DNA from: an uncultured Dongia sp.
GTDB taxonomy: Bacteria; Pseudomonadota; Alphaproteobacteria; Dongiales; Dongiaceae
Assembly: GCF_936916975.1 (NCBI RefSeq)
Contig: NZ_CAKZGO010000020.1
Coordinates: 124,001-188,000, forward strand
Length of the DNA stretch: 64,000 bases
Reading direction: 5' to 3'
Positions within the stretch are counted from its first letter, which is position 1. Each line of letters opens with the position of its first letter. Of this stretch, positions 10,302 through 22,519 are shown one piece after another. The position numbers and the translations under genes were made by a program. A model generated the notes under the pieces. It saw only the letters and a list, made by a program, of their open reading frames with translations, was not told the origin of the DNA and did not search any database.

Positions 10302-12467
10302 ATGCGCATTCTCATCACGCGACCCAAGCAAGATGCCGACAGTTTCGCTGCAACCCTGATCGCTCAGGGGCAGGACGTCACGGTTGAACCGCTGCTGACC
10401 ATCCAGCCGACCACCGCGCCCGCGATCGATCTCGACGGTGTCCAGGCGATCCTGTTCACCAGCGCCAATGGCGTGCGCTGCTTTGCCGCTGCCAGCCCAC
10501 GCCGCGATCTCAGGATCTTCGCGGTCGGAGACGCCTCAGCCGAGGCTGCCACAGCCGCCGGTTTTGCCAAGATCGAGAGTGCGGCCGGCGATGTCGGCAG
10601 CCTGGCGACACTCGTCACCGATCGGCTGCACCCGCGCGACGGCGCCCTGCTGCATGCGGCAGGGTCGAGCCTGGCCGGCGACCTCAAGGGCCAGCTCGAA
10701 GCGGCCGGCTTTGTGGTCCGGCGCGTGGTGCTTTACGATGCCGTGCCAGCGGCGGAGTTATCGCCCAGCACGCTGATGAATCTGCGTCTGGGCGGGATCG
10801 ATGCCATCGCCCTGTTCTCGCCTCGCTCGGCGCGCAATTTTGCCACGCTGTGGCGCAAGGCGCAGACGGCGGAAACGGCGGGACTGCAGAAGGTGACGGC
10901 GCTCTGCCTCAGTGCTGCCGTGGCGCGCGAAGTGAAGGATCTGGACTGGCGCCGCAACGAAATCGCGGCTCGTCCTGACAGCGAATCCCTGTTGGCCCTG
11001 GTTGCGGCCGAACAGCAAAGGAGAGATGCGGAGATGGCAAGTTCAGCCCAGGATGCCACCGACCGGTCGCCCGAAAGCGGTGCCAGCTCGGCCAAGATCG
11101 ATGCCGAGATGCGCGCGGCGGCCGCGAGCGACGCCGCCGCAGGTGCTGCGATCGTGGCAGCGATGCCCAAGCCCGCCAGTGGTGGCCGTGGTGGCAGCCT
11201 GGTCCTCGGCCTCATTGCCGGCGCCATCGCCGGTGCGGGCATGGTGGTAGCCGAGCCTTATTGGCGCCCGTATCTGCCGCTGCAGGCCGCCACCGAGAGC
11301 GGGCCAAGCCTGGCCGGCATCTCCGAGGAACTTGCCAATCTCAAGCAGCAGGTAACCGGCAAGCAAGCGGTGGACGCCGAAGCGCGCCAGAACATCCAGG
11401 CGCTGCAAGCTGAGATCACCAATTGGAAAGACCAGCTGGCGCAGGCAACCGGCAAAAGCGGCAGCGCGCCAACACCGATCGACTTCGGCCCGATCGAGAT
11501 GCGGCTTGCGGCCCTTGAGGAGAAGCTCAACGCCCTGCCGGCGACGACAACCGAGCCGACAAGCACCGACACCACGTCACCCGAGACAACACCCGAGACA
11601 ACACCGGCACCGGTCGCCGATATCAGCCCGCTCATCGCGCGCATTGCCGAGCTGGAAGGCCGCCTTGCCGCCATGGGCGACGCTACCACGCGGCTCGATT
11701 TCCTCAGCAGCGAGACAGCGACGCAGAAAGCGGAGATCGAAACGGCAAAGGCAAAGCTGGAGAACGTGTCGGCCCTGACCGATCGCCTGGCAGCGCTCGA
11801 AGGCGAAGCCAAAACCTTGGGCGCCGGGCTCGATGCGATGAGCCAGAACAATGCCGACGTTGCGTTGAAGCGGCAGCGTGCCGCAGCTCTCGTGCTCTCA
11901 CTCGGCCAGTTGCGCGGGGCCTTGTCGAGCGACAAGCCATTCTCCGCCGAGCTGGCAGCGGCCGAAGATCTCGGCCGTGCTGATGCTGATCTCGCGGCGA
12001 AACTTGCGCCTGCCCTGGATGCCTTGCGACCCTTTGCCAATGACGGTGCGCCGACACTGTCGCAATTGCAGGCCGAATTGCCGGTGGCAAGCATTGCCCA
12101 GGCGGCGTCCGCCGATGCAACCGGCGAGGCGCTCGGCGTGGAGAGCGGTTGGATGCAAAAGACCCTCAATCGCCTCTCGGAACTGGCGACCTTGCGCCCG
12201 GTGGGCGAGGTCGAAGGCGAGGGTGCACTGGCCCATCTCGCGCGCGCCGAAACGCGCCTCGCTGCTGGTGATCTTGCCGCTGCGGTGGCCGAGTTGAAGG
12301 GCATGAGTGGCCAGGCCGCGACCGCGGCTGAAACTTGGCTGGTCCGCGCCGAAGCGCGCCTCACCCTCGATGAGACCGCCGGCCGCCTCGCCAGCCTTTC
12401 GGCCGAAGCATTGGTGCCGGCGGTCGACGCGACCGAGGGCCCCGCATCGCCCGAACCATCGAATTGA
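10302..12467 (+). CDS. hemD: Uroporphyrinogen-III synthase fused to a mitofilin/Mic60-type membrane protein
   Basis: A 721-residue fusion. Residues 1 to about 240 are a complete uroporphyrinogen-III synthase (MRILITRPKQDADSFAATL, then ILFTSANGVRCF and IALFSPRSARNF), which cyclises hydroxymethylbilane. From residue 245 the sequence is that of the separate alphaproteobacterial mitofilin/Mic60 protein (COG4223 type): an acidic, Ala-rich cytoplasmic segment, one membrane helix at about 298-316 (VLGLIAGAIAGAGMVVA), a coiled coil at about 335-555 broken by a Thr/Pro/Glu-rich linker, and a helical C-terminal domain. No stop separates the parts. A ribosome-site-like AAAGGAGAG at 11017-11025 and an in-frame ATG at 11034 sit exactly at the junction, so a 477-residue Mic60 might also be made separately. 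The stop is 13 bases before hemY. Confidence 0.88.
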   Translation: MRILITRPKQDADSFAATLIAQGQDVTVEPLLTIQPTTAPAIDLDGVQAILFTSANGVRCFAAASPRRDLRIFAVGDASAEAATAAGFAKIESAAGDVGSLATLVTDRLHPRDGALLHAAGSSLAGDLKGQLEAAGFVVRRVVLYDAVPAAELSPSTLMNLRLGGIDAIALFSPRSARNFATLWRKAQTAETAGLQKVTALCLSAAVAREVKDLDWRRNEIAARPDSESLLALVAAEQQRRDAEMASSAQDATDRSPESGASSAKIDAEMRAAAASDAAAGAAIVAAMPKPASGGRGGSLVLGLIAGAIAGAGMVVAEPYWRPYLPLQAATESGPSLAGISEELANLKQQVTGKQAVDAEARQNIQALQAEITNWKDQLAQATGKSGSAPTPIDFGPIEMRLAALEEKLNALPATTTEPTSTDTTSPETTPETTPAPVADISPLIARIAELEGRLAAMGDATTRLDFLSSETATQKAEIETAKAKLENVSALTDRLAALEGEAKTLGAGLDAMSQNNADVALKRQRAAALVLSLGQLRGALSSDKPFSAELAAAEDLGRADADLAAKLAPALDALRPFANDGAPTLSQLQAELPVASIAQAASADATGEALGVESGWMQKTLNRLSELATLRPVGEVEGEGALAHLARAETRLAAGDLAAAVAELKGMSGQAATAAETWLVRAEARLTLDETAGRLASLSAEALVPAVDATEGPASPEPSN
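11017..11036 (+). promoter_or_regulatory. Possible internal ribosome-binding site and start inside the hemD fusion
   Basis: AAAGGAGAG is followed 8 bases later by ATG (11034), in frame with the fusion and at the boundary of the two domains. It looks like the start signal of a formerly separate Mic60 gene. Whether it is still used is unknown. Confidence 0.45.
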
Positions 12468-12480
12468 CGAGGAACGGATA

Positions 12481-14013
12481 ATGACTTTTTTCCGAATCCT
12501 CTGGTTTGTCATCAAGCTTGCCCTGCTGGTCGGCGTCGCGGTCTATCTCGCCAATCGCCCTGGCAATCTGTCGCTGGTCTGGTTCGGCTACCGGCTCGAC
12601 CTTCATCCGATCGCCCTTTCCTTGCTGGGCGTGCTGCTGTGCTTGGGAATTCTCTATGTGATCGGCCGCCTCGTTGCGCGCGTCGTCGCGGTGCCCGGCG
12701 ATATCGGCGCGATGCGCGGCCATGCGCGGGAGGCCAAGGGTTATCAGGCGCTGACGCGCGGCCTCGCAGCCGCGGCCGCCGGTGATGCACGCGAGGCCAA
12801 GCGTCTTTCCGTCACTGCGCGCAAGCTGCTGAGTCATGGCGGCAAAGAACCGCCGATAACGCGCCTGCTTGCCGCCCAAGCGGCGCAATTGGAAGGCGAC
12901 GATGTCGCGGCGCAGGTGCATTTCAAGGCGCTTGCCGAAACGCCGGAGACGGCCATTCTCGGCCTCCGCGGCCTGGCGCTGGGTGCGCTCAAGGACGGCA
13001 ATGTTGTTGAAGCGCGGCGCCTCGCTGAACGAGCGCTCGCCGCCAATCCGAACGCGCAATGGGCCGCCGAAACAGCTTTGCGCCTGCAGGCCAAGGCTGG
13101 GCGTTTCGATGCCGCCGATGAAAGCCTGAAGGCAGTCGTCCGCGCGGGTGCCCTCAACGCCAAGACCGGGCAGCGCCGCCGTGCCGCGCTGCTCACGGAG
13201 AAGGCGCGTCAGGCGCTGATCGTCGATGGCACGGATGTGTCAGCCGATATCGCCATGAGTGCCGCGCGCGAGGCCGTGAAGCTCGCCGGCGATTTCGCCC
13301 CTGCCCGCTTCGTGCTGGTGCGCCTGATGGTGCGCCAGGGCAAGCGCAAGGAGGCAATGCGCCTCATTGAGCAGATCTGGGACAGTCATCCCCATGAGAT
13401 CCTTGGCGAAGCCTATCTCGCTGCCGGCGACAATGAACGCCCGCTCGAACGGACCCAGCGCCTTGAGCGCCTGCAGAAGCAGAATCCGGATCACCCGGAG
13501 AGCCACCGCATCCTCGCGGAGGCCGATATTGCTGCAGAGCTGTGGGGCGAAGCCCGCCGCCATATCGATCGCTTGATGGTGATCGAAACCGATGCCTTGG
13601 GTGGTTTTAGCCGTTCCACCTGCCGCGCCTTGGCCCAGATCGAGGAACGCGAAAAAGGCGACCAGGCCGCCGCCCGCCGCTGGTTGGATGCCGCCAGTTC
13701 CGCCAGGCCCGATGCTGCCTGGATATGCCGGCAATGCGGCACCCCTGGCGATGCCGGGCCGGAAAGCGGCCACTGGCAGCTGATCTGCCCCCATTGCGAG
13801 TCGCTCGACAGCCTGGAATGGCGCCATCCTGCCGGCGGCCGGGCCGGCGGCACCGCCTTGGCCCCCATGATTGCACCCAGCCAACCGGCTAACCTCGTTG
13901 ATCGACCAGCGGAATTTGAAATTCTGCCAGCACCCGTCAATAGCCGGGTCGAGAGCGGCAGCCAGCCAATTTCCTCTGCCGCATCAGTTGACGCGGCCCG
14001 ACTGATAAACTAG
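12481..14013 (+). CDS. hemY: HemY-type TPR membrane protein with C-terminal zinc ribbon
   Basis: A 510-residue HemY_N family protein (not the protoporphyrinogen oxidase that shares the name). Two N-terminal membrane helices, at about 2-22 and 40-62 (FRILWFVIKLALLVGVAVYL; LLGVLLCLGILYVIG), are followed by a long TPR-like helical solenoid. Near the C-terminus a zinc ribbon has two CxxC pairs (WICRQCGT and LICPHCESL, about residues 420-440), resembling LapB/YciM. The product is thought to organise heme synthesis at the membrane, but no enzymatic step is assigned. ATG 12481 was chosen for the GAGGAA upstream and the family-typical membrane start; the frame is open further upstream inside hemD. 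Last gene of the hem operon. Confidence 0.9.
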   Translation: MTFFRILWFVIKLALLVGVAVYLANRPGNLSLVWFGYRLDLHPIALSLLGVLLCLGILYVIGRLVARVVAVPGDIGAMRGHAREAKGYQALTRGLAAAAAGDAREAKRLSVTARKLLSHGGKEPPITRLLAAQAAQLEGDDVAAQVHFKALAETPETAILGLRGLALGALKDGNVVEARRLAERALAANPNAQWAAETALRLQAKAGRFDAADESLKAVVRAGALNAKTGQRRRAALLTEKARQALIVDGTDVSADIAMSAAREAVKLAGDFAPARFVLVRLMVRQGKRKEAMRLIEQIWDSHPHEILGEAYLAAGDNERPLERTQRLERLQKQNPDHPESHRILAEADIAAELWGEARRHIDRLMVIETDALGGFSRSTCRALAQIEEREKGDQAAARRWLDAASSARPDAAWICRQCGTPGDAGPESGHWQLICPHCESLDSLEWRHPAGGRAGGTALAPMIAPSQPANLVDRPAEFEILPAPVNSRVESGSQPISSAASVDAARLIN

Positions 14014-14067
14014 CTTCCGGCCGCGTTGTAAGCGGTGGGGTGAATTCGGCCCCGACGGCTTGTCGGC

Positions 14068-14142
<75 letters not shown>

Positions 14143-14213
14143 TTATCTTCTTGAAATAATTTATTATTTTCTTAGCCTCACACTCCTTGGGAAGGCTGGC
14201 GGTGCACGTGTCT

Positions 14214-14241
14214 TTGCGCGCCATGCATTACGGCCTATAAT
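14214..14241 (+). promoter_or_regulatory. Candidate promoter for the Flp pilin gene
   Basis: A perfect TATAAT at 14236-14241 is preceded, 16 bases upstream, by TTGCGC. It lies 61 bases before the pilin start codon in an otherwise unassigned gap. A perfect -10 box is uncommon in this high-GC sequence, but the -35 match is weak. Confidence 0.4.
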
Positions 14242-14302
14242 TCGTCGATCCAATCGCAATGACGACCCGGTGACGCCTCTGAGACAGGATCGAAAGTTCG
14301 CG

Positions 14303-14512
14303 ATGAAGCCTGTTCGCCTTCAGCGCCGTCGGCTGGCCCGATCGGAGTCCGGTGCGACGGGCGTCGAGTACGGCATTATTGCCGGTCTGGTCGCTCTCCT
14401 TATCGTCGGTGGGGCGCAGGCTTCCGGCTATGGGCTCGATCGAATGTTCCAGGTCATCGGGTTCTTCATGGAGAACGCCGCCGATGCTGCGCAATCGGCC
14501 GGCGGCAACTAG
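14303..14512 (+). CDS. Flp/Fap-type pilin
   Basis: A 69-residue pilin precursor. After a basic leader (residues 1-17) comes the prepilin peptidase site SESG/ATGVEYG, where cleavage follows the glycine, and then the hydrophobic helix GIIAGLVALLIVGG that packs in the pilus core. The glutamate five residues after the cut (ATGVE) and the adjacent tyrosine are the Flp signature. Flp pili are assembled by the Tad system for surface attachment, but no tad or cpa gene is in this window, so the pilin is an orphan. ATG 14303 was chosen; a GTG at 14270 would add 11 residues. Ribosome site is weak. Confidence 0.85.
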   Translation: MKPVRLQRRRLARSESGATGVEYGIIAGLVALLIVGGAQASGYGLDRMFQVIGFFMENAADAAQSAGGN

Positions 14513-14533
14513 AGCAGGCCGTATCGGCCGCCG

Positions 14534-15028
14534 CTAAGTCGCGTCCTCGCCATCCCAATATTCCATCGTCGCGGCCTTGCTGTAGCCTTCGCCCGTCAGG
14601 CGCACGCCGACCCGACCTGTGTCAGGATAGACAATGACGTCATGGGGATTGCGCTCGCCGATCAGAAGATAACGGCAGATGGCAGTCCCGTTATTGAGCA
14701 GTGCATGCCCGGCCTTCTGGCCGGCCGGGAAGCAGACATAGCTGCCGGCCGACATCTCATGCCGATCAGCGCCGAGCAGCAAGGTGAGGCTCCCCTCCAG
14801 CACGAGCACGTGTTCTTCCTCCAGCATATGATAGTGGCGCATGTTCGACTGCTTGCCGGGCGCCAGTTCTTCCATCATGACTCCGACATGGCTGCCGCCG
14901 CCGAATGTGCTGAGCTGGCGAAAGCTGCTGGCGAATTTGCCGTGTGCAAATTCCTCGCGCGGTGCCTCCTCGAGGCGGAACGGTTCGAAAATGCCGTCGG
15001 CATTGACGCTGTTCTTGCGGCTGGTCAT
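14534..15028 (-). CDS. Cupin domain protein
   Basis: A 164-residue single-domain cupin. The first cupin motif is at about residues 60-80 (NMRHYHMLEEEHVLVLEG, with H and E metal ligands), and the second around 97-115 (SYVCFPAGQKAGHALLN, with the last histidine). It therefore keeps the likely metal site (His, His, Glu, His). Relatives are sugar isomerases, dioxygenases or sensory proteins, and the sequence does not say which. ATG 15028 has GGAG upstream, and the gene starts 14 bases after the PAS gene stop, so the two are probably co-transcribed at the end of the bamD-recN-ligA transcript. Confidence 0.8.
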   Translation of the reverse strand: MTSRKNSVNADGIFEPFRLEEAPREEFAHGKFASSFRQLSTFGGGSHVGVMMEELAPGKQSNMRHYHMLEEEHVLVLEGSLTLLLGADRHEMSAGSYVCFPAGQKAGHALLNNGTAICRYLLIGERNPHDVIVYPDTGRVGVRLTGEGYSKAATMEYWDGEDAT

Positions 15029-15042
15029 GGCGGTCTCCGTCT

Positions 15043-15516
15043 TTACGTGACGTTCCTGTTGCCGATGAAGTCGACGAAGAACATCAGCATGTCGACTGTC
15101 TGGCCATTGTCGGCCAGCGGCAGGATGATGCTTTCGACATAGAGGAATTCCTTGTGCGGCCCGACATAAGGCGGCCGGGCCAGAAGGGGCGCTCGCTGGA
15201 GCGTCACCAGATGATTGTTCTGCCACACGGTCGAGCCCGCGCGCTGAAACGGAATCTCGCTCAGCCATTGCCCGGTCCAATCCTGCGCCATGTGACGGCG
15301 CAAAGCGGTGCCGACCAGGCGGTAGCGGAAATCGAGCGGGTCCTGCTGGACATCTTTCAGCATCATGCGCGGAGCGAGACGAGGAACTTCCATCAAGGGA
15401 TCGAGGTCACGGCGGGCCGGCAACATATCGGGGTCCGCAAGCATGCGCTGCTTGCCCAGCCAATAATCATAGCCGGCAAGGACATAGGAAGATTTAATGT
15501 CGTCCCGGTCGACCAT
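15043..15516 (-). CDS. PAS domain protein (PAS_5 type)
   Basis: A 157-residue protein of the alphaproteobacterial PAS_5 (PF07310) type: LAGYDYWLGKQRMLA near the start, then the PAS core DFRYRLVGTALRR, and the C-terminal strands KEFLYVESIILPLAD and VDMLMFFVDFIG. No output domain is attached, so it is a stand-alone sensor or ligand-binding module of unknown function. ATG 15516 starts 9 bases past the ligA stop; a GTG at 15549 would overlap ligA and add 11 residues. The likely partner is the cupin gene just downstream. Confidence 0.82.
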   Translation of the reverse strand: MVDRDDIKSSYVLAGYDYWLGKQRMLADPDMLPARRDLDPLMEVPRLAPRMMLKDVQQDPLDFRYRLVGTALRRHMAQDWTGQWLSEIPFQRAGSTVWQNNHLVTLQRAPLLARPPYVGPHKEFLYVESIILPLADNGQTVDMLMFFVDFIGNRNVT

Positions 15517-15524
15517 GCCTGAGC

Positions 15525-19306
<3,782 letters not shown>

Positions 19307-19323
19307 GGCCTGCCACTCACGCG

Positions 19324-20460
19324 CTATTGCGCCGGGGGGGCATCTTCACCGAACGGGATCTGGAATTGATCGCCGCTCGGCGCGCTCCCCGGCTCGGGTT
19401 CCATCAAATCATCCGGCGAATTGGTGGTCAGCTCCGGACCATCGGTGGGTGCAGGTGTTTCCGCCGGCGGCAGAATAGTTGCGGCCGGTGCCGCATCCGG
19501 CAACGGCAGGCCGGTGACCGGGTCAACCGGGACGGCATCGGGCGCCGGGGCAAGATCCGAGCTGGGCGCTGCTTCAGCCGGTGGCGCCGCGAGTTCGGCC
19601 GAGGGCTCGGCGCCCTTCACGAAGCTCTGATCGACCAAGGCGATCGGCGGCTCCGCTTCACTGCCTTCCGGCGTCACGCCCTTGCTGACCAGCAGATCAT
19701 AGGCATCCTGATACCAGGGCGAACCCGGATAGTTATAGCCGAGCACGGCGGTGGCCTTCTGCGCCTCAGCAAAGACACCGAGTGCTACATAAGATTCGGT
19801 CATGCGCTCGAGCGCTTCTGGCACATGGCTGGTGGTCTGGAACTTGTCGACCACGACCTTGAAGCGGTTGATCGCCGCCAGGTACTGCTTGCGCTTCAGG
19901 TAATAGCGGCCGACATCCATCTCCTTGCCGGCGAGATGGTCGCGCACGAGATCGAGCTTCACCGTGGCGTCGCGCGAATAGGGCGTGTTGGGAAAGCGTG
20001 CCACGACGTCGGACAGCGCACGCTGCGCCAGTTCGGTATTGCCCTGGTCGCGTGTCACATCCTCGATCTGTTCGTAATAGCAAAGGGCGCGCAGGTAAAA
20101 GGCATAGGCGGCGCTGCGATTGCCGGGATGGAGTTCGATGAATCGCTCCAGCGCCGGAATGGCATCGTCATAGGCATCGACCAGATAATAGGAATAGGCC
20201 GACATCAGCTGTGCCTGGGTCGCCCATTTCGAATAGGGATGCTGACGCTCGACCTCGTCGAACAGCTTCGCCGCGCGGCGTGTTTCGCCCTGCTGCAACG
20301 CGTCCTTGGCGTTGTTGTAGAGGATTTCGACCGGCGTCTCCGGGATCTCAGGATCCGGGGTGGAGCAGGCTGCCATCAGGTACCCGGCGAAAACGGCCGC
20401 CAGAACCCTGGCGACACTATTCCGCCAAGCGTTTGATTTGTAACCGTTTCGAATCGCCAT
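19324..20460 (-). CDS. bamD: Outer membrane protein assembly factor BamD (long C-terminal tail)
   Basis: BamD is the essential lipoprotein of the BAM complex that inserts beta-barrel proteins into the outer membrane. A signal peptide ends in a lipobox at LMAAC (Cys32). The TPR domain (about 40-250) has ILYNNAKDALQQGETRRAA, HPYSKWATQAQL and LERFIELHPGN. The usual length is about 245-290 residues; this one has 378, because of a roughly 120-residue tail rich in Pro, Ala and acidic residues. ATG 20460 begins a standard signal peptide. lpxC, expected upstream, is missing; ftsZ with its own terminator lies there instead. Confidence 0.93.
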   Translation of the reverse strand: MAIRNGYKSNAWRNSVARVLAAVFAGYLMAACSTPDPEIPETPVEILYNNAKDALQQGETRRAAKLFDEVERQHPYSKWATQAQLMSAYSYYLVDAYDDAIPALERFIELHPGNRSAAYAFYLRALCYYEQIEDVTRDQGNTELAQRALSDVVARFPNTPYSRDATVKLDLVRDHLAGKEMDVGRYYLKRKQYLAAINRFKVVVDKFQTTSHVPEALERMTESYVALGVFAEAQKATAVLGYNYPGSPWYQDAYDLLVSKGVTPEGSEAEPPIALVDQSFVKGAEPSAELAAPPAEAAPSSDLAPAPDAVPVDPVTGLPLPDAAPAATILPPAETPAPTDGPELTTNSPDDLMEPEPGSAPSGDQFQIPFGEDAPPAQ

Positions 20461-20570
20461 TTATCCAATTTCCCCGGGCCGAAGCGGCTCGACTATAGGC
20501 GGGCAGGCCGTCCTGCTCAAGCCCAAGGGCTGGTCATGGCCAGCTTTGGCCAAGTTATTGTTCGGCGGAC

Positions 20571-20609
20571 AAAAAAGGGGCCTGGAATGGCTTTCGCCAC
20601 CCAGGCCCT
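20571..20609 (-). terminator. Rho-independent terminator of ftsZ (end of the dcw operon)
   Basis: On the minus strand GGGCCTGG and CCAGGCCC enclose a second inner stem TGGC-GAAA-GCCA, and six T residues follow. It lies about 60 bases beyond the ftsZ stop. The element is strong and separates dcw from the bamD transcript. Confidence 0.92.
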
Positions 20610-20668
20610 GCAAAGTCTAAAGGCACCTAGAAAAGGTCGCCCGAACGACCCTTACGCGTAAATCAGCC

Positions 20669-22480
20669 TCAGTTCGCCTGACGGCGCAGGAAAGCCGGGA
20701 TATCCAGCATTTCCTCCTCCTGGCGGTTCTGGCTCAGGCGATCCGTGGGATCGAGGTTGAGCGAGGGCTGGATCGGCAGCTGCGGCACTTCCTGACGGCT
20801 GACGCGCGGCTCCGGACGCTGCACGCCGGCTGGCACCGCATCACGACCGGGCATCCCCGCCTTGTTCTGACCGGCAAAACGGCTGGTCATCTTTTCGAAC
20901 AAGGTCGGCGCCTTCTTGCGGGTTTCCGCCTGCAGGATGGGCGCTGGCTGCAACGCCTGGGGCGCCAGAGGCTCCGCGGCGAAACGCGGCTGCTCGCTTG
21001 CCGCGGCAACACCCAGGCTAATACTGGGCATGGGCTGCGGGGCGGGCTGCTGCTGCTGAACGACAGGTTGCGAGACGGCCGGCTGCGAGCGGGCTTCCAT
21101 CGCCGGCGGGGCGACGAAGTTGCCGGCCTGGGGCTGGCGTTCGCTCATCTGCTGGCCGGCCGGCTTGGCGGCGATCCGATCCAGTGCCGACATTTCGTCA
21201 CGCAGGATCGGCCGGGCCGGATGGGCCTGCAGCGCGTTGGCGCCCATGGTCGGCGTCATCATGCTGGTATGACCCATTTGCGGTTGACCCATGCTGGCGG
21301 CACGCTGCGCCGAGGCCGTGACCGACTGCATGCTGACCGGCTGAGCGGTCATCGTGCTGGAGCCGACCGCATCGACGCGGCCGCCCTCGCCCTGATAGCC
21401 GCCGGCTTGATGTCCACTGGCCTGAAGTCCACCGGCCTGCGGGTTCGGGTTGCGGGCGACGATCGAGAGGTTGGTACCGCCCATGATGCCGGGACGCGGC
21501 TGCACCTGGCTGATCGATTCGATGCCGGTCGCCACCACCGAGATGCGGATCTTGCCATCCAGTGCCTGGTCGAAGGTCGAGCCGAAGATGATGTTGGCAT
21601 CGGGATCAACCTCGTCGCGGATGCGATTGGCCGCCTCGTCGACTTCGAACAAGGTCATGTCCATGCCGCCGGTGATGTTGATGAGGACGCCACGGGCGCC
21701 CTTCATGCTGACTTCATCAAGGAGCGGGTTGGAGATCGCAGCTTCCGCGGCGGCGATGGCGCGGTTCTCGCCGGTGGCTTCGCCGGTCCCCATCATCGCC
21801 TTGCCCATCTCACTCATGACGGCGCGGATATCCGCGAAGTCGAGGTTGATGAGGCCCGGCATGACGATAAGATCGGTGACGCCGCGCACGCCCGAATAGA
21901 GCACTTCGTCGGCCATCTTGAAGGCGTCGGCGAAAGTGGTCTTTTCATTGGCGATGCGGAACAGGTTCTGGTTCGGAATGATGATCAGCGTATCGACGAA
22001 TTGCTGCAGTTCCTGGATACCCGATTCCGCCAGGCGCATGCGGTGGGCACCTTCGAAATGGAACGGCTTGGTCACCACGCCGACGGTGAGGATGCCCTGC
22101 TCACGGGCGATCTGCGCAATAACGGGTGCTGCACCGGTGCCGGTACCACCACCCATGCCCGCGGTGATGAAGGCCATGTTCGAACCCGCCAATTGCTCGG
22201 CGATCTCACGCACGGCTTCCTCGGCCGAGGCGCGGCCGATATCGGGACGGGCGCCGGCACCAAGACCCTTGGTGACCGTGTTGCCAAGCTGAATGCGGCG
22301 TTCGCACAAAGATTGCTGCAGGGCCTGGGCGTCGGTATTGGCGACCATGAACTCGACGCCTTCCAGCTTCGAGCGGATCATGTTGGACACGGCATTGCCG
22401 CCCGCCCCACCGACACCGATCACGGTGATCTTTGGCCGGATGTCGAACGGATCTTGGGGCAATGAAAGATTGAGTGTCAT
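20669..22480 (-). CDS. ftsZ: Cell division protein FtsZ
   Basis: FtsZ is the tubulin-like GTPase that forms the cytokinetic ring. The GTP-binding tubulin signature [11 protein letters not shown] is at about residues 107-117, and the T7 catalytic loop region is intact ([11 protein letters not shown]). After the globular domain (to about 320) there is a very long Gln/Pro/Met-rich linker, giving 603 residues in total, as in Rhizobiales and Azospirillum-like species. It ends with the conserved peptide [11 protein letters not shown] that binds FtsA and other partners. A strong AAAAGGAGG lies before the ATG, 39 bases after ftsA. Confidence 0.97.
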   Translation of the reverse strand: MTLNLSLPQDPFDIRPKITVIGVGGAGGNAVSNMIRSKLEGVEFMVANTDAQALQQSLCERRIQLGNTVTKGLGAGARPDIGRASAEEAVREIAEQLAGSNMAFITAGMGGGTGTGAAPVIAQIAREQGILTVGVVTKPFHFEGAHRMRLAESGIQELQQFVDTLIIIPNQNLFRIANEKTTFADAFKMADEVLYSGVRGVTDLIVMPGLINLDFADIRAVMSEMGKAMMGTGEATGENRAIAAAEAAISNPLLDEVSMKGARGVLINITGGMDMTLFEVDEAANRIRDEVDPDANIIFGSTFDQALDGKIRISVVATGIESISQVQPRPGIMGGTNLSIVARNPNPQAGGLQASGHQAGGYQGEGGRVDAVGSSTMTAQPVSMQSVTASAQRAASMGQPQMGHTSMMTPTMGANALQAHPARPILRDEMSALDRIAAKPAGQQMSERQPQAGNFVAPPAMEARSQPAVSQPVVQQQQPAPQPMPSISLGVAAASEQPRFAAEPLAPQALQPAPILQAETRKKAPTLFEKMTSRFAGQNKAGMPGRDAVPAGVQRPEPRVSRQEVPQLPIQPSLNLDPTDRLSQNRQEEEMLDIPAFLRRQAN

Positions 22481-22519
22481 AGGTGCCTCCTTTTGAGTTT
22501 GCTTATTCGGGTCGCAAGG

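Noticed and set aside
10302-12467. A frameshift or sequencing error explaining the hemD-Mic60 fusion
   Set aside because: The frame is continuous through the junction with normal codon use on both sides. An error cannot be ruled out without resequencing, but nothing in the sequence demands one.
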